DNA from: Gemmatimonadales bacterium
GTDB taxonomy: Bacteria > Gemmatimonadota > Gemmatimonadetes > Longimicrobiales > Gaopeijiaceae
Assembly (NCBI GenBank): GCA_020344755.1
Contig: CP070829.1
Span: 62,001 to 126,000, forward strand
Direction: 5' to 3'
Length of the DNA stretch: 64,000 nucleotides
The notes under the pieces are model-generated. The model worked only from the letters and a program-made list of their open reading frames with translations, ran no database searches and had not been told where the DNA came from. Made by a program: the position numbers and the translations under genes. Positions 44,711-54,136 of the stretch are shown piece after piece (within the stretch, counting starts at the first letter, position 1; each line of letters begins with the position of its first letter).

Positions 44711-46185
44711 GCCCGGGACACGTGCTGCTGGTGGACGATGCAACCCAGTGGAAGCCCGACTACCCGGTCCACCGTGTCGTGCCCGTGCGGGAGTACCTCA
44801 CCGGGCCCGAGTGGTCGGGGGTCCGGGACCTGCGAGTGGTGAATCTCTGCCGGGACACCCAGTATCACAGCCCCGGCTATTACGCCTCCCTCCTGGCCGA
44901 AGCCCGAGGCCATCGGGTGGTGCCGTCGGTGCGGACGCTCCAGGACCTGAGCCGGAAGACGCTCTACGGGGAGACCCTGGAGGCCCTGGAGAAGGACCTG
45001 GACCGTGCCCTCAGCCGCGCGACCCGGCCTCCCGAGGAGGATCGGCTCGAGCTCCACGTGTACTTCGGATGGACCGCGTCACCGGAGCTCGGGCGGTTGG
45101 CCCGCTCGCTCTTCGAGGCCTTTCCCGCGCCTGTGCTCCGGGTGGAGCTCCGGCGCAAGGGGATGTGGCATATCACCGCCCTGCGGGCGCAGGGGCTCCG
45201 GGCCGTGCCGCCGGGCGAGGAGGAGGCCTTCTTCCATGCGCTGGAGGGACATCTCGGGAGACGCTGGCGGCGTCCCCGCGACCGCCGCACCGCACGCTAC
45301 GATCTGGCCGTTCTGTACGACCCCGACGAGGTGCTGGCGCCTTCGAACCGGGGGGCGCTCGCCCAGTTCATCCGTGCCGCACGGAAACTGGGGATGGATG
45401 CCGAGCTCGTGACGCGACGGGATCTGGGGCGCCTGGGAGAGTACGACGCCCTGTTCATCCGGGAGACGACCGCGGTGGACCATCACACCTACCGCTTCGC
45501 TCGCAAGGCGGCGTCGGAAGGGCTGGTGGTCATGGACGATCCGGACTCCATCCTCCGGTGCACCAACAAGATCTATCTGGCGGAACTCCTGGCCCGGGCC
45601 CGCATCCCCACCCCGCGGAGTGTCATTGTGTCCCGGGAGGATCTGGACCGGGCGGAGTCGGAGCTGGGATATCCCATGGTCTTGAAGATCCCCGACGGGT
45701 CGTTCTCCCGGGGTGTCTTCAAGGTCCGGAGCCGGACCGAACTGCAGGAGCGGGCCGGTGAACTGTTCCGTGCTTCGGAACTCCTGCTGGCCCAGGAATA
45801 CACCTTCACGCCGTTCGACTGGAGGGTCGGCGTCCTGGCCGGGGAACCACTCTTCGTATGCCGCTACCACATGTCCCGGGGGCACTGGCAGATTCTGGAT
45901 CACTCGGCCAAGGGTGGCGCAAGGGAAGGGGATGTGGACACCGTAGCCGTGACGGACGCGCCCGAGAAAGTGGTGCGGACGGCGGTTCGAGCAGCCCGTC
46001 AGATCGGGGATGGGCTGTACGGAGTCGATCTCAAGGAGACAGGGGACGGTGTGGTGGTCATCGAGGTGAACGACAATCCGAACATCGACGCAGGCGTCGA
46101 GGACGCGGTCCTGGGGCGAGAGCTCTATCTGCGAGTCATGCGTGAGTTCCTGCGCCGCCTCGAAGCCCGGACGCGTCGCCCGTGA
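44707..46185 (+). CDS. RimK-family ATP-grasp ligase with N-terminal RLAN domain
   Basis: This 492-residue protein has an N-terminal ~200 residues of the RLAN type found ahead of RimK-like ligases (VVNLCRDTQYHSPGYYASLLAE, RKTLYGETLEALEK). An ATP-grasp domain follows: VVMDDPDSILRCTNKIYLAELL, SELGYPMVLKIPDGSFSRGV, LLAQEYTFTPFDWRVGVLAGEPLF, and GDGVVVIEVNDNPNIDAGVED with the metal-binding Glu/Asn. It should ligate an amine to a carboxylate using ATP. The start GTG overlaps the previous stop (GTGA), and its stop overlaps the start of the antiporter. The substrate is unknown. Confidence 0.9.
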   Translation: MSPGHVLLVDDATQWKPDYPVHRVVPVREYLTGPEWSGVRDLRVVNLCRDTQYHSPGYYASLLAEARGHRVVPSVRTLQDLSRKTLYGETLEALEKDLDRALSRATRPPEEDRLELHVYFGWTASPELGRLARSLFEAFPAPVLRVELRRKGMWHITALRAQGLRAVPPGEEEAFFHALEGHLGRRWRRPRDRRTARYDLAVLYDPDEVLAPSNRGALAQFIRAARKLGMDAELVTRRDLGRLGEYDALFIRETTAVDHHTYRFARKAASEGLVVMDDPDSILRCTNKIYLAELLARARIPTPRSVIVSREDLDRAESELGYPMVLKIPDGSFSRGVFKVRSRTELQERAGELFRASELLLAQEYTFTPFDWRVGVLAGEPLFVCRYHMSRGHWQILDHSAKGGAREGDVDTVAVTDAPEKVVRTAVRAARQIGDGLYGVDLKETGDGVVVIEVNDNPNIDAGVEDAVLGRELYLRVMREFLRRLEARTRRP

Positions 46186-47288
46186 TGGCCCACCTCTCTG
46201 GCGTCATCCTCGGTCTGGTCCTCCTGATCCTGGGGGCGGAGCTCCTGGTACGGGGCGCCGTGTCGTTGGCGAGGCGCGCGGACCTTCCCCCTCTCCTGAT
46301 CGGTCTGACGGTGGTGGCCTTCGGTACCTCCACGCCGGAAGTGGCGGTGAGCCTGGGGGCCACGTCCGGAGGCGAGCCCGCCGTAAGCCTCGGCAACGTC
46401 CTGGGCAGCAACGTCTTCAATATCCTGGTGATCCTGGGGCTCTCGGCGGTCGTGGCCCCGCTGGTGGTGAAGAGCCGGATCGTCCGGATCGATGTCCCTC
46501 TGATGCTGGCAGCCGCCGTCCTTCCGCTGGTGCTGGCCGTCGACGGCAGCCTGGGCCGCTTCGACGGGATCGTGCTCCTCGCCGGACTCGCTGCTTATCT
46601 GGTGGTCCTGGGTCTCCTGGCGCGCCAGGAACGGCGGGACGACGGGTTGCGGCAGTCCCGTGCCCTCAGCGTGCCCGTGTCGCTCCTCTTCGTCACCGGC
46701 GGCTTGGTCCTTCTGGGGTTTGGAGCCGGAGTGCTGGTGAAAGGGGCCAGCGGGTTGGCCCGTGTACTGGGGGTCGGAGAAGTCATCATCGGCCTCACAG
46801 TGGTGGCCGTGGGTACCTCCCTCCCGGAGTTGGCCACCTCCGTGATCGCCGCCGTCCGCGATCAGCGGGACCTGGCGGTGGGTAACGTCTTGGGCAGCAA
46901 CGTCTTCAATGCCCTGGGCGTACTGGGAGCCGGCGCATTGGCATCCGGACGCACCGACGTCCCCATTGGCGTTCTCATGCTGGACTTCCCCGTGATGATC
47001 GCCGTTTCTCTAGCCTGTCTGCCGGTCTTCCTCACCGGCGCCACCATCAGTCGGACGGAAGGGAGCATCTTCCTGTTCTACTACGCGGTCTACATGACCT
47101 ACCTGGGACTCCACGCCGCGGACCACACGCTGCACGAGGAGTTCGGCATCGCCGTCGTGGGCGCCGTCCTTCCGCTGACGCTTGCCGTGGCGGGCGCTCT
47201 CTGGGTGCGTGGTGTGCGGGATCAGGCCTCGGAAGAATGGCGGGGGGGTGAGGGGAGCGGGCTCGCGGAGGTCCGGGAGCGGGACTGA
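46182..47288 (+). CDS. CaCA-family calcium/sodium antiporter (YrbG-like)
   Basis: This 368-residue integral membrane exchanger has two alpha repeats, VVAFGTSTPEVAVSLGA and VVAVGTSLPELATSVIAA, each followed by GNVLGSNVFN. Multiple (about ten) membrane helices surround them. It exchanges Na+ (or H+) against Ca2+ or another cation. The start is GTG at 46182 (overlapping the ligase stop) or ATG at 46185. Translational coupling to the ligase gene is unusual and may mean that its cargo or ion is linked to the pathway, or may be only operon packing. Confidence 0.93.
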   Translation: MMAHLSGVILGLVLLILGAELLVRGAVSLARRADLPPLLIGLTVVAFGTSTPEVAVSLGATSGGEPAVSLGNVLGSNVFNILVILGLSAVVAPLVVKSRIVRIDVPLMLAAAVLPLVLAVDGSLGRFDGIVLLAGLAAYLVVLGLLARQERRDDGLRQSRALSVPVSLLFVTGGLVLLGFGAGVLVKGASGLARVLGVGEVIIGLTVVAVGTSLPELATSVIAAVRDQRDLAVGNVLGSNVFNALGVLGAGALASGRTDVPIGVLMLDFPVMIAVSLACLPVFLTGATISRTEGSIFLFYYAVYMTYLGLHAADHTLHEEFGIAVVGAVLPLTLAVAGALWVRGVRDQASEEWRGGEGSGLAEVRERD

Positions 47289-47472
47289 GGAGGACGGTCC
47301 GCCCTCGGAAGGGACACCGTCCGGGTCGCCGACCGCGGCGCGAGCCGTGGCAGGACGGTGGGAGGCTCCCCGGATTCTTGCCCTGGCTGCCCTCCCCGGT
47401 CAGCTTGGCCCCGTCCGGGACCTTCCCGGCAGGCGCGCCCGTCCCCCGGTCCAGACCACGGAGTGATCCGCC

Positions 47473-48753
47473 ATGTACCGACGTCTCCCCATCCTCTCTC
47501 GTCCTCCGGGACCCGTGGTGGCCTTCCTGCTGGGAGCCGTCTGCCTGGTGACCTCTCCCGTCCCGGCGGCCGGACAGGACCTGGTCCTGCTGAACGCCAA
47601 CGTCGTGGACGTGAACGACGGCACCGTGCTCGAGGGCGTGCACGTCCTGGTCGAAGGGGAACAGATCCAGGACCTGCGCGAGGGCGAGTATACCCCCCCG
47701 TCCGACGCACGGGTGGTGGACCTCCAGGGTCGGTTCCTGGCTCCGGGACTCATGGACGCCCATGTCCACGTGGGCTCCTCGGACCAGGCGTGGCGCGCCC
47801 TGCTCTCGGGGGTGACCACCATGCGGTCCATGGGCACCTCCCACTTCGTGGACGTGGGGATCCGGGATCTGCAGCGGTCCGGGCACCTGCAGGCCCCGGA
47901 GTACCTCGCCGCCGGGTATCACGTCCGTCCCCCCGCGGCGGAGGACTTCTTCTTCGACCACCCGGAGCTGGGTCACCTCATGGAGGACGAGATCCGAGGT
48001 GAGGAAGCGGTACGCGCAATGACCCGGGCGATGGTCTCCCATGGGGTCGACTTCGTGAAGACCAACGCCACGGAGCGGGCCGGACTTCCGAACACCGATC
48101 CCCGCAAGCGCTTTTACTCGTACGCGGAGCTGAGCGCCATCGTGCAAGAGGCCGGGGCCGCGGAGGTACCGGTGGCGGCTCACGCCCACGGCGACGCCGG
48201 GGCACGGGATGCGGTGGCGGCCGGCGTCCGGAGCATCGAACACGGGACCTATCTCTCCCGGGAGACGCTGGCGCTGATGCGGGAGCGGGGCACCTTCCTG
48301 GTCCCGACCATCGCCATCGTCCGGGACCTCACCATTCCCGGGGGCGACTACGACAACGCCGTGCTCAACATCCGGGGTCGCCACATGCTTCCCCGGGTCC
48401 AGGAGATGGCCCGGATGGCCCACGGGATGGGCGTGAAGATCGCCGCCGCCACCGACACGGGGTACGGTCCCGAGAGTACCACCACCCTCGCCCACGAGCT
48501 GCTGGAGCTGGTGGAGATCGGGATGACTCCCCTGGAGGCGCTGCGGGCGGCCACGCTGGTGAACGCCGAGCTGTTCGGCGTGGCCGGCCGCACCGGGTGG
48601 ATCGGCCCCGGCCTGGAGGCGGACCTGATCGTGCTGGAGCGGAATCCCCTGGAGGACATCGGCGTGGTCCAGGATGTCCTCATGGTGGTGAGCGACGGAG
48701 AAGTGATCGTCCAGCGGGGGGATTGGCCCGCTCAGCGCCCGGTGTCCCAGTGA
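47473..48753 (+). CDS. secreted imidazolonepropionase-like amidohydrolase
   Basis: This 426-residue metal-dependent amidohydrolase has a signal peptide (VAFLLGAVCLVTSPVPAAGQ). Its metal site is shown by APGLMDAHVHVGSS (HxH), VDFVKTNA with the Lys, PVAAHAHGDAG and SIEHGT with His, and AAATDTGY with Asp. The C-terminal VLERNPLEDI and VVSDGEVI are usual for the family. It hydrolyses cyclic amides, imides or peptides; the substrate is open. It is the first gene of a five-gene run. Confidence 0.9.
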   Translation: MYRRLPILSRPPGPVVAFLLGAVCLVTSPVPAAGQDLVLLNANVVDVNDGTVLEGVHVLVEGEQIQDLREGEYTPPSDARVVDLQGRFLAPGLMDAHVHVGSSDQAWRALLSGVTTMRSMGTSHFVDVGIRDLQRSGHLQAPEYLAAGYHVRPPAAEDFFFDHPELGHLMEDEIRGEEAVRAMTRAMVSHGVDFVKTNATERAGLPNTDPRKRFYSYAELSAIVQEAGAAEVPVAAHAHGDAGARDAVAAGVRSIEHGTYLSRETLALMRERGTFLVPTIAIVRDLTIPGGDYDNAVLNIRGRHMLPRVQEMARMAHGMGVKIAAATDTGYGPESTTTLAHELLELVEIGMTPLEALRAATLVNAELFGVAGRTGWIGPGLEADLIVLERNPLEDIGVVQDVLMVVSDGEVIVQRGDWPAQRPVSQ

Positions 48754-48803
48754 CCCCGGAGCGTGACCTCGCCCGTAGCAGTCTGACTTCATCGGAGGGA
48801 TCC

Positions 48804-49817
48804 ATGCATCGTCGCGCCTACCTGCTGCTCGCCACCCTCGTCCTGGGGTCCTGCGCCCCGCCCCCCGCCGGGGAGGCTCCGGCGGACTCGGGCAGCGAGA
48901 CGCCCGAGCCCGAGTTCACCCTCGGTGCCGAGGACACCCATGCGCGCTTCAGTGCCACCATTCCACCGGTGCTGACCGTGCCGTCGGGGGCGGTGGTGGA
49001 GGTCTTCACCGAAGAGGCGTCCGACGGCCAACTGGAGGTGGGGTCCACCGCCGCCGACGTACCGGGGGTGGACTTCGATCCCATCCACCCCCTCACCGGT
49101 CCGGTGTACGTCGAGGGGGCGGAGCCCGGGGACGTCCTGGCGGTGACGCTGCACGAGATCGAGATCCTGGGTTGGGGCTGGACCGGGGTCTTCCCCGGCT
49201 TCGGGTTCCTCGCAGACGAGTTCACCGAGCCGTACCTGAAGACCTTCGAGATCTCCCCGGGTGCCACCGAAGTGGCCTTCAACGACCGGATCCGGATCCC
49301 GCTGAAGCCCTTCCCGGGGGTGATGGGGGTGGCCCCGGCGACGGACGAGTTGCTCAGCACCATTCCGCCCCGGGCCAACGGCGGAAACATGGACAACCGC
49401 CACCTGACGGCGGGGACCACCGTCTACTTCCCGGTCTTCGTGGAGGGGGCCCTCTTCTCCATCGGGGACACCCATGCCGCGCAGGGGGACGGCGAGGTCT
49501 CCGGGACCGCCATCGAGGCGCCCATGCGGATCGTCTACCAGGTGGAGGTGCTCAAGGGGGTGCGTCCGATCCCCGAGCCCCAGTACGAGACCGACCAGGT
49601 CTACGGGGTGACCGCCTTCGCCACCACGCTGGACGAGGCGGCCCGAAAGGCCACGCGCTACATGATCGACTACCTGGCGGAGGAGCACGGCCTGAGCCGC
49701 ACCGACGCGTACGCCCTGGCCTCGCTGGTGGCGGACCTGAAGATCTCGGAGACGGTGGACGTGCCCCACATGCTCGTGAGCATGCACATCCCCAAGTCGG
49801 TGCTGGGAGCCCAATGA
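48804..49817 (+). CDS. lipoprotein acetamidase/formamidase (FmdA-type)
   Basis: This is a 337-residue FmdA/AmdA-family amidase. Signature regions are GGNMDNRHLTAGTTVYFPVF and GALFSIGDTHAAQGDGEVSG, with EVGSTAADVPGVDFDPIHPL earlier. A lipoprotein signal (LLATLVLGSC, Cys about 17) makes it exported, which is unusual because most formamidases are cytoplasmic. CGGAGG before the ATG at 48804 fixes the start. The stop overlaps the next ATG. Confidence 0.9.
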   Translation: MHRRAYLLLATLVLGSCAPPPAGEAPADSGSETPEPEFTLGAEDTHARFSATIPPVLTVPSGAVVEVFTEEASDGQLEVGSTAADVPGVDFDPIHPLTGPVYVEGAEPGDVLAVTLHEIEILGWGWTGVFPGFGFLADEFTEPYLKTFEISPGATEVAFNDRIRIPLKPFPGVMGVAPATDELLSTIPPRANGGNMDNRHLTAGTTVYFPVFVEGALFSIGDTHAAQGDGEVSGTAIEAPMRIVYQVEVLKGVRPIPEPQYETDQVYGVTAFATTLDEAARKATRYMIDYLAEEHGLSRTDAYALASLVADLKISETVDVPHMLVSMHIPKSVLGAQ

Positions 49818-51196
49818 GACGAATCGGAGCGAGTCGGCGGGCGACCCGCCTCCACCGTGGGGGCGGACTCGGGCGGGGTCGGACTTTGGCGGCGGTGGGG
49901 GCGCTGGCCGCCGTCCTGGCCGTGGGGCTCCTCCCGACGGAGGCCGCGTCCCAGGAGGCGCGGCGGCGCTGGGAGCGCCAGTGCCAGATCCGGGCGGAGA
50001 AGTTCGACCTGGTCCTTCCCGGAGCCATGCGGGCCAACGGCATCGACATGTGGATCACCGTCATGCGAGAGGGGCTGCACGATCCTCTCTACGAAGCGCT
50101 GGGAAGGGGCTACGTGGGGGGCTGGGCGTACTACGTCTTCACGGACCGGGGAGGAGCCCGCATCGAGCGGGCGGCGCTGGGGGCCAGCGGCTACATGCTG
50201 GAGGAGTGCGGGGTCTACGACCTCTTCGCCGGAGCCGATGCGCTGGCGGACTTCGTCCGGGAGCGCGATCCGGCGCACATCGGGGTGAACATGGCGGCCT
50301 CCATCGGGGGCGCCGACGGGCTCTCCCACAGCTCGTACCTCCACCTTCGAGAGACACTGGGGGCGCCGTGGGCCGACCGCCTGGTCTCGGCGGAGAAGCT
50401 GGTCTCGGACTTCCGGTCCACGCGCACCGCCTCGGAGATCGCCGCATTCGCCGAGGCGGGGGAGATCTCCCGGGAGATCGCCGAACGGGCCTTCTCCAAC
50501 GAGGTCGTCACCCCCGGCGTCACGGCCCTGGAGGACGTGGCCTGGTGGATGTGGGACCAGCTCCTGGCCCGGGGGCTGGATTCGTCCTTCGACATGCCCT
50601 CGGTCTACATCACGGGACCGGAAGGGATCGTGGCCACCTCCTCGGATCGCATCATCCAACGGGGCGACCTGCTCATGATCGACTGGGGCGTGGGCTACCT
50701 GGACTTCTACACGGACATGAAACGGATCGCGTACGTGCTTCGAGAAGGAGAGACGGAGGCGCCGGCGGGGCTCCAGCATGCCTTCGACCAGGCCGTGCGG
50801 GTCCGGGACGTGATGAAGGCGTCCATCCGGCCCGCCCCCACCGCGCAAGAGGCCCTGAACGCAACGTGGGACGCCATCGAGGCGGCGGGCTTCAACCGCA
50901 TCGAGTTCAACCAACCTACCGATGATCCCGCGGTGACGGACGTGGTCATCGGGCCCCACTCCGTGGGGAATCTGGGCCATGGAATCGGACCGTCCCTGGC
51001 CTTCTTCAATCCCACGCGGCTCACCTACGAGCTCCGCCCGGGAACACTCATCTCCGTCGAACTCTTCGCCTACACCGCCAATCCCGACTGGGGGAATGCC
51101 AAGGTCCGCATCCCCCTGGAAGACGACGCCGTGGTGACGAATCGAGGTGTGGAATGGCTCTATCCCGTGAATTCCCGCATCCTGCTGATCCGATGA
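49814..51196 (+). CDS. exported M24 metallopeptidase (aminopeptidase P-like fold)
   Basis: This 460-residue pita-bread enzyme has a signal peptide (LAAVGALAAVLAVGLLP). The five metal ligands are kept: Asp in MIDWGVGYLDFYTDMKRIAY (two Asp), His in GHGIGPSLAF, Glu in ISVELFAYT and Glu in IPLEDDAVVTNRG. This points to a metal-dependent X-Pro-type peptidase rather than metal-free creatinase, although it sits beside a creatininase. The ATG overlaps the FmdA stop (ATGA). Confidence 0.88.
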   Translation: MRRIGASRRATRLHRGGGLGRGRTLAAVGALAAVLAVGLLPTEAASQEARRRWERQCQIRAEKFDLVLPGAMRANGIDMWITVMREGLHDPLYEALGRGYVGGWAYYVFTDRGGARIERAALGASGYMLEECGVYDLFAGADALADFVRERDPAHIGVNMAASIGGADGLSHSSYLHLRETLGAPWADRLVSAEKLVSDFRSTRTASEIAAFAEAGEISREIAERAFSNEVVTPGVTALEDVAWWMWDQLLARGLDSSFDMPSVYITGPEGIVATSSDRIIQRGDLLMIDWGVGYLDFYTDMKRIAYVLREGETEAPAGLQHAFDQAVRVRDVMKASIRPAPTAQEALNATWDAIEAAGFNRIEFNQPTDDPAVTDVVIGPHSVGNLGHGIGPSLAFFNPTRLTYELRPGTLISVELFAYTANPDWGNAKVRIPLEDDAVVTNRGVEWLYPVNSRILLIR

Positions 51197-51969
51197 AGCA
51201 ACGCGTCTGGGACGGCTACGAGCTTCACTTCGAGCGGCTCACCTCGCCGGAGGTCGGGGACGCCCTCTCCCGCGGGTGGACCTCCGTGGTCTTCGCGTGC
51301 GGCGCCGTGGAGCAGCACGGCCCCCACATCGCCATGTCCATGGACGCGTCCCACGGCACGGCCCTGGCCGAGGCGGTGGCGCGGAAGCTGGGCCGCACCC
51401 TGGTGGCTCCCACCATCCGCGTCGGGTGCTCGGAGCACCACATGTCGTTCCCCGGCACCCTCAGCCTCCGCAAGACCACCTTCCAGGCCACGGTGGCGGA
51501 TTACGTCTGGTCCCTGGCCCGCCACGGATTCGAGCGGATTCTGATTCTTCCCACCCACGGCGGGAACTTCGGCCCGTTGAAGGAGCTTCTTCCCCGGCTG
51601 CGGGACGTGGCCGGCCGGAACGTGGAGGTCCGGGGCGCCGTGGATCTCCACGGGCTCATGGAGGTCTGGACGCGGGTGGCGGAGGAGGAATTCGGGCTGG
51701 GCGCCAGGGTCGGAGGGCACGCCGACGTGGCCGAGGGCTCCATCATGATGGCCCTCTACCCGGACCGGGTCCGGCCGGACCGCATGGTGGCGGGCAGGGT
51801 CGGACCGCTGGAGCCGGAGGTGGTGGAGCGGCTCATGCGGGAGGGGATGGCGGCCGTGTCGGCCAACGGCATCCTGGGGGATCCCCACGGGATGAACCCG
51901 GCCCTTGGGCGACTGCTCGTGGACGCCCTGGCGGAGCAGCTGGCGGAGCAGTTCGGGCGGGGAGGATGA
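51193..51969 (+). CDS. creatininase-family amidohydrolase
   Basis: This 258-residue enzyme of the creatininase/mycofactocin-MftE family has a binuclear metal site. It shows VFACGAVEQHGPHIAMSMDAS, LPTHGGNFG and GGHADVAEGSIMM, so the usual Glu/His/Asp/His/Glu ligands are present. Such enzymes open cyclic amides (creatinine) or hydrolyse other small amides. It lacks a signal peptide, unlike its neighbours, so it is the only clearly cytoplasmic member of this cluster. It overlaps both neighbours by ATGA. Confidence 0.9.
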   Translation: MKQRVWDGYELHFERLTSPEVGDALSRGWTSVVFACGAVEQHGPHIAMSMDASHGTALAEAVARKLGRTLVAPTIRVGCSEHHMSFPGTLSLRKTTFQATVADYVWSLARHGFERILILPTHGGNFGPLKELLPRLRDVAGRNVEVRGAVDLHGLMEVWTRVAEEEFGLGARVGGHADVAEGSIMMALYPDRVRPDRMVAGRVGPLEPEVVERLMREGMAAVSANGILGDPHGMNPALGRLLVDALAEQLAEQFGRGG

Positions 51970-53267
51970 CGCCGGAGCGCAGGAAGGGGGTGAGGTCCCG
52001 GAGGGCAGGGCGGACAGCCTGGTTCGGGCGTGCACCCGGGGTGGGCCTGGGAGTCCTCGTGGCGCTGGGGATGGCGATTCTCGCCACGGCGTGCGGGGGG
52101 GAGGGGAGGGCCGACGCCCCCTACACGGTGCGCGACAGTGCCGGCATCCCCGTGGTGGAGAACCGGGCGCCGACCTGGGCTCCGGGGGAAGCCTGGCTCG
52201 TGGACGCGGAGCCGGTCCTGACGCTGGGCTCCCTGGACGGGCCGGAGGAGACCCAGTTCTTCGACGTCGCCACCGTTCGTCTCCGCGACGACGGCGCCCT
52301 GCTGGTGGCGGACGCCGGAAACCACCGGATCTCGGCCTTCGATTCCGACGGGATCTACCTGTGGTCCCAGGGCCGGGAAGGGGAGGGGCCGGAGGAGTAC
52401 CAGGGAATCTCCACGCTCCTCGTGTTGCCCGGTGATTCGGCGCTGGTCTACGACGGCCGGGCCCGGCGGGTCACGGTGCTGGCGCCGGACGGTACCCCGG
52501 CCCGGAGCTACACGCCGGTGCCACCGGAGGGCTCGTCCAGGAACGCGCCCATGACGCTGGCGGCCGAGGGACTCACCGTGAGCTCCGCCGGGGTGGTGTT
52601 CACTTCCGAGGACGGGGGGACGGCGGGACGACTGGAGCGCCGTCCCGAGCGCTTCCTCCTCACCGACACCGAGGGGACGGTGGCGGACACCCTTGGCTCG
52701 CTTCCAGGCCGGGAGATGTGGTTGGTGGCCAACGAGCAGATGATCGCGGTCCGGAGCGTCCCCTTCGCCAAGGAGGCGGTGGTGGACGGCGCCGGGGGTC
52801 GGGTCGTCATGGCGGTCACGGAGTACCCGGAATGGCGGATGCTGGACACGGGCGGAGTGCCGACCCGCATCGTGCGCATGGACGCCGCACCCCCGGAGGT
52901 GACGCAGCAGGACTGGGAGCGGGCCCGGGATGCCAGCATCCCCGCGGACGCCGAGCCCGAGACGAGGACCCGGATCCGACTGGACTTCGAGGAGATCTCC
53001 CGCCCGGACCGGTGGCCCGCATTCGCCGACGTGCTGCTGGACGACCAGAGGCACCTGTGGGTGCAGCGTTTCGTGCCGCCATGGGAGGAGGCGGCCCCCC
53101 GGCCCTGGTGGGTCTTCGATCCGGAGGGGATCCTCCTCGGGGAGGTGACCTTTCCCGCGGGGCTGGAGGTGGACCAGATCCGCGGTGCGCACCTCGTGGG
53201 CCGCTGGGAGGACGAGCTGGGGGTCCAACAGGTCCGGGTCTACCGGATCGTGGGCCGGGAAGGGTAG
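51966..53267 (+). CDS. 6-bladed beta-propeller lipoprotein
   Basis: This 433-residue protein has a hydrophobic signal ending ILATACGG (lipobox Cys). The mature part has repeated propeller strands of the NHL/6-blade type: LLVADAGNHRISAFDSDGIYLWSQ, VYDGRARRVTVLAPDGTPAR, and FDPEGILLGEVTF at the end. It is a probable surface-binding protein for the pathway substrate (inference). It is the last gene of the amide-hydrolase cluster; its ATG overlaps the creatininase stop. Confidence 0.82.
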   Translation: MTPERRKGVRSRRAGRTAWFGRAPGVGLGVLVALGMAILATACGGEGRADAPYTVRDSAGIPVVENRAPTWAPGEAWLVDAEPVLTLGSLDGPEETQFFDVATVRLRDDGALLVADAGNHRISAFDSDGIYLWSQGREGEGPEEYQGISTLLVLPGDSALVYDGRARRVTVLAPDGTPARSYTPVPPEGSSRNAPMTLAAEGLTVSSAGVVFTSEDGGTAGRLERRPERFLLTDTEGTVADTLGSLPGREMWLVANEQMIAVRSVPFAKEAVVDGAGGRVVMAVTEYPEWRMLDTGGVPTRIVRMDAAPPEVTQQDWERARDASIPADAEPETRTRIRLDFEEISRPDRWPAFADVLLDDQRHLWVQRFVPPWEEAAPRPWWVFDPEGILLGEVTFPAGLEVDQIRGAHLVGRWEDELGVQQVRVYRIVGREG

Positions 53268-53371
53268 AAAGGGCTCCCGGATCCAGGGGTGGCACCCGGC
53301 TTCTCCCGCCGGGGGTGAGGCCCTCCCGGGGGTGCGACCCTCCCGCGGGGCTGTCCTCCTGCGGTCTCCCC

Positions 53372-54091
53372 TCAGGCCTCACCGGAGCCGTCGCCGGCCC
53401 GGAGCTCCTCCAGCACCTGGAAGGCCATCCCTCCGGCGATCCCCCGACGGGCCATGAAGCCCTGAAAGCGTCGCCGGGCCTTCTCCCCTTCCGGCGTCCT
53501 GCCGGCTGTGAGAAGGCCGGCGGACAACGCCGGAGGTTGTCTCCGGAGCCACCTCCGGGCCAGCTCCCGGGCGATCTCGAGCTCGGAGGCCCCCTCCTCC
53601 CGGAAGGCGTGGTCCAGGGCCGCCTCGACGAGGGCGCCGTCCACCCCCTTCTTCCGTAGCTCGGCGGACAGGGCCCGGCGCCCCTTCGGCCGGAGGCGGA
53701 GACGGTCCGCCACCCACGCCCGGGCGAAGGCGTCGTCGTCGATCCAGCCGCGCTCCTCGAGCTCGTCCGCCACCTCCCGGATCAGCTTCGGCGGGACGTC
53801 CTTCTTCCGGAGCCGGTCTTCGATCTCCCGCCGGGAGCGGGCCCGGTGCGAGAGGAGCCGGAGCGCCGCCTCCCGGGCGTCCCAACGGAGGCCCGCCTCC
53901 ACCAGGCTGGCCCGAAGGTGGGGGTCGACCGGGTCCCCTTCCCGGAGCCCTTCCCGGAGCAGCGTGCCGGCGTCCAGGCGGATCTCGGTGCCGTCCTCCA
54001 GGACCACCACGGCCTTCTCCCCGCGAGGGCCCGAGACCCGCAGGGAGGTCACCCGCGTGGCGGGGGAAGGGGGTGGGGACGGTTCGCTCAC
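53372..54091 (-). CDS. recX: RecX family regulatory protein
   Basis: This 239-residue protein inhibits or modulates RecA filaments. It has three-helix RecX units: ALRLLSHRARSRREIEDRLRKK, EVADELEERGWIDDDAFARAWVADRL, ALSAELRKKGVDGALVEAALD. The start is GTG at 54091. It lies 45 nt after the DUF6504 gene on the same strand, so it is probably the third gene of the imuB operon, which fits its role in damage response. recA itself is not in the window. A short inverted repeat (TTGAC/GTCAA around 54101-54115) lies upstream. Confidence 0.92.
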   Translation of the reverse strand: MSEPSPPPSPATRVTSLRVSGPRGEKAVVVLEDGTEIRLDAGTLLREGLREGDPVDPHLRASLVEAGLRWDAREAALRLLSHRARSRREIEDRLRKKDVPPKLIREVADELEERGWIDDDAFARAWVADRLRLRPKGRRALSAELRKKGVDGALVEAALDHAFREEGASELEIARELARRWLRRQPPALSAGLLTAGRTPEGEKARRRFQGFMARRGIAGGMAFQVLEELRAGDGSGEA

Positions 54092-54136
54092 AGCGGGACC
54101 TTGATTGACGATGTCAACAATATGAAAGAGCCCAAT

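Noticed and set aside
49814-51196. Creatinase (creatine amidinohydrolase) as identity of the M24 protein
   Set aside because: It is tempting next to a creatininase, but all five M24 metal ligands are present and creatinase is metal-free.
54101-54115. TTGAC/GTCAA inverted repeat before recX as a LexA site
   Set aside because: It is short and unlike the ACCGAA operator. It may be part of a promoter or chance, so no site is annotated.
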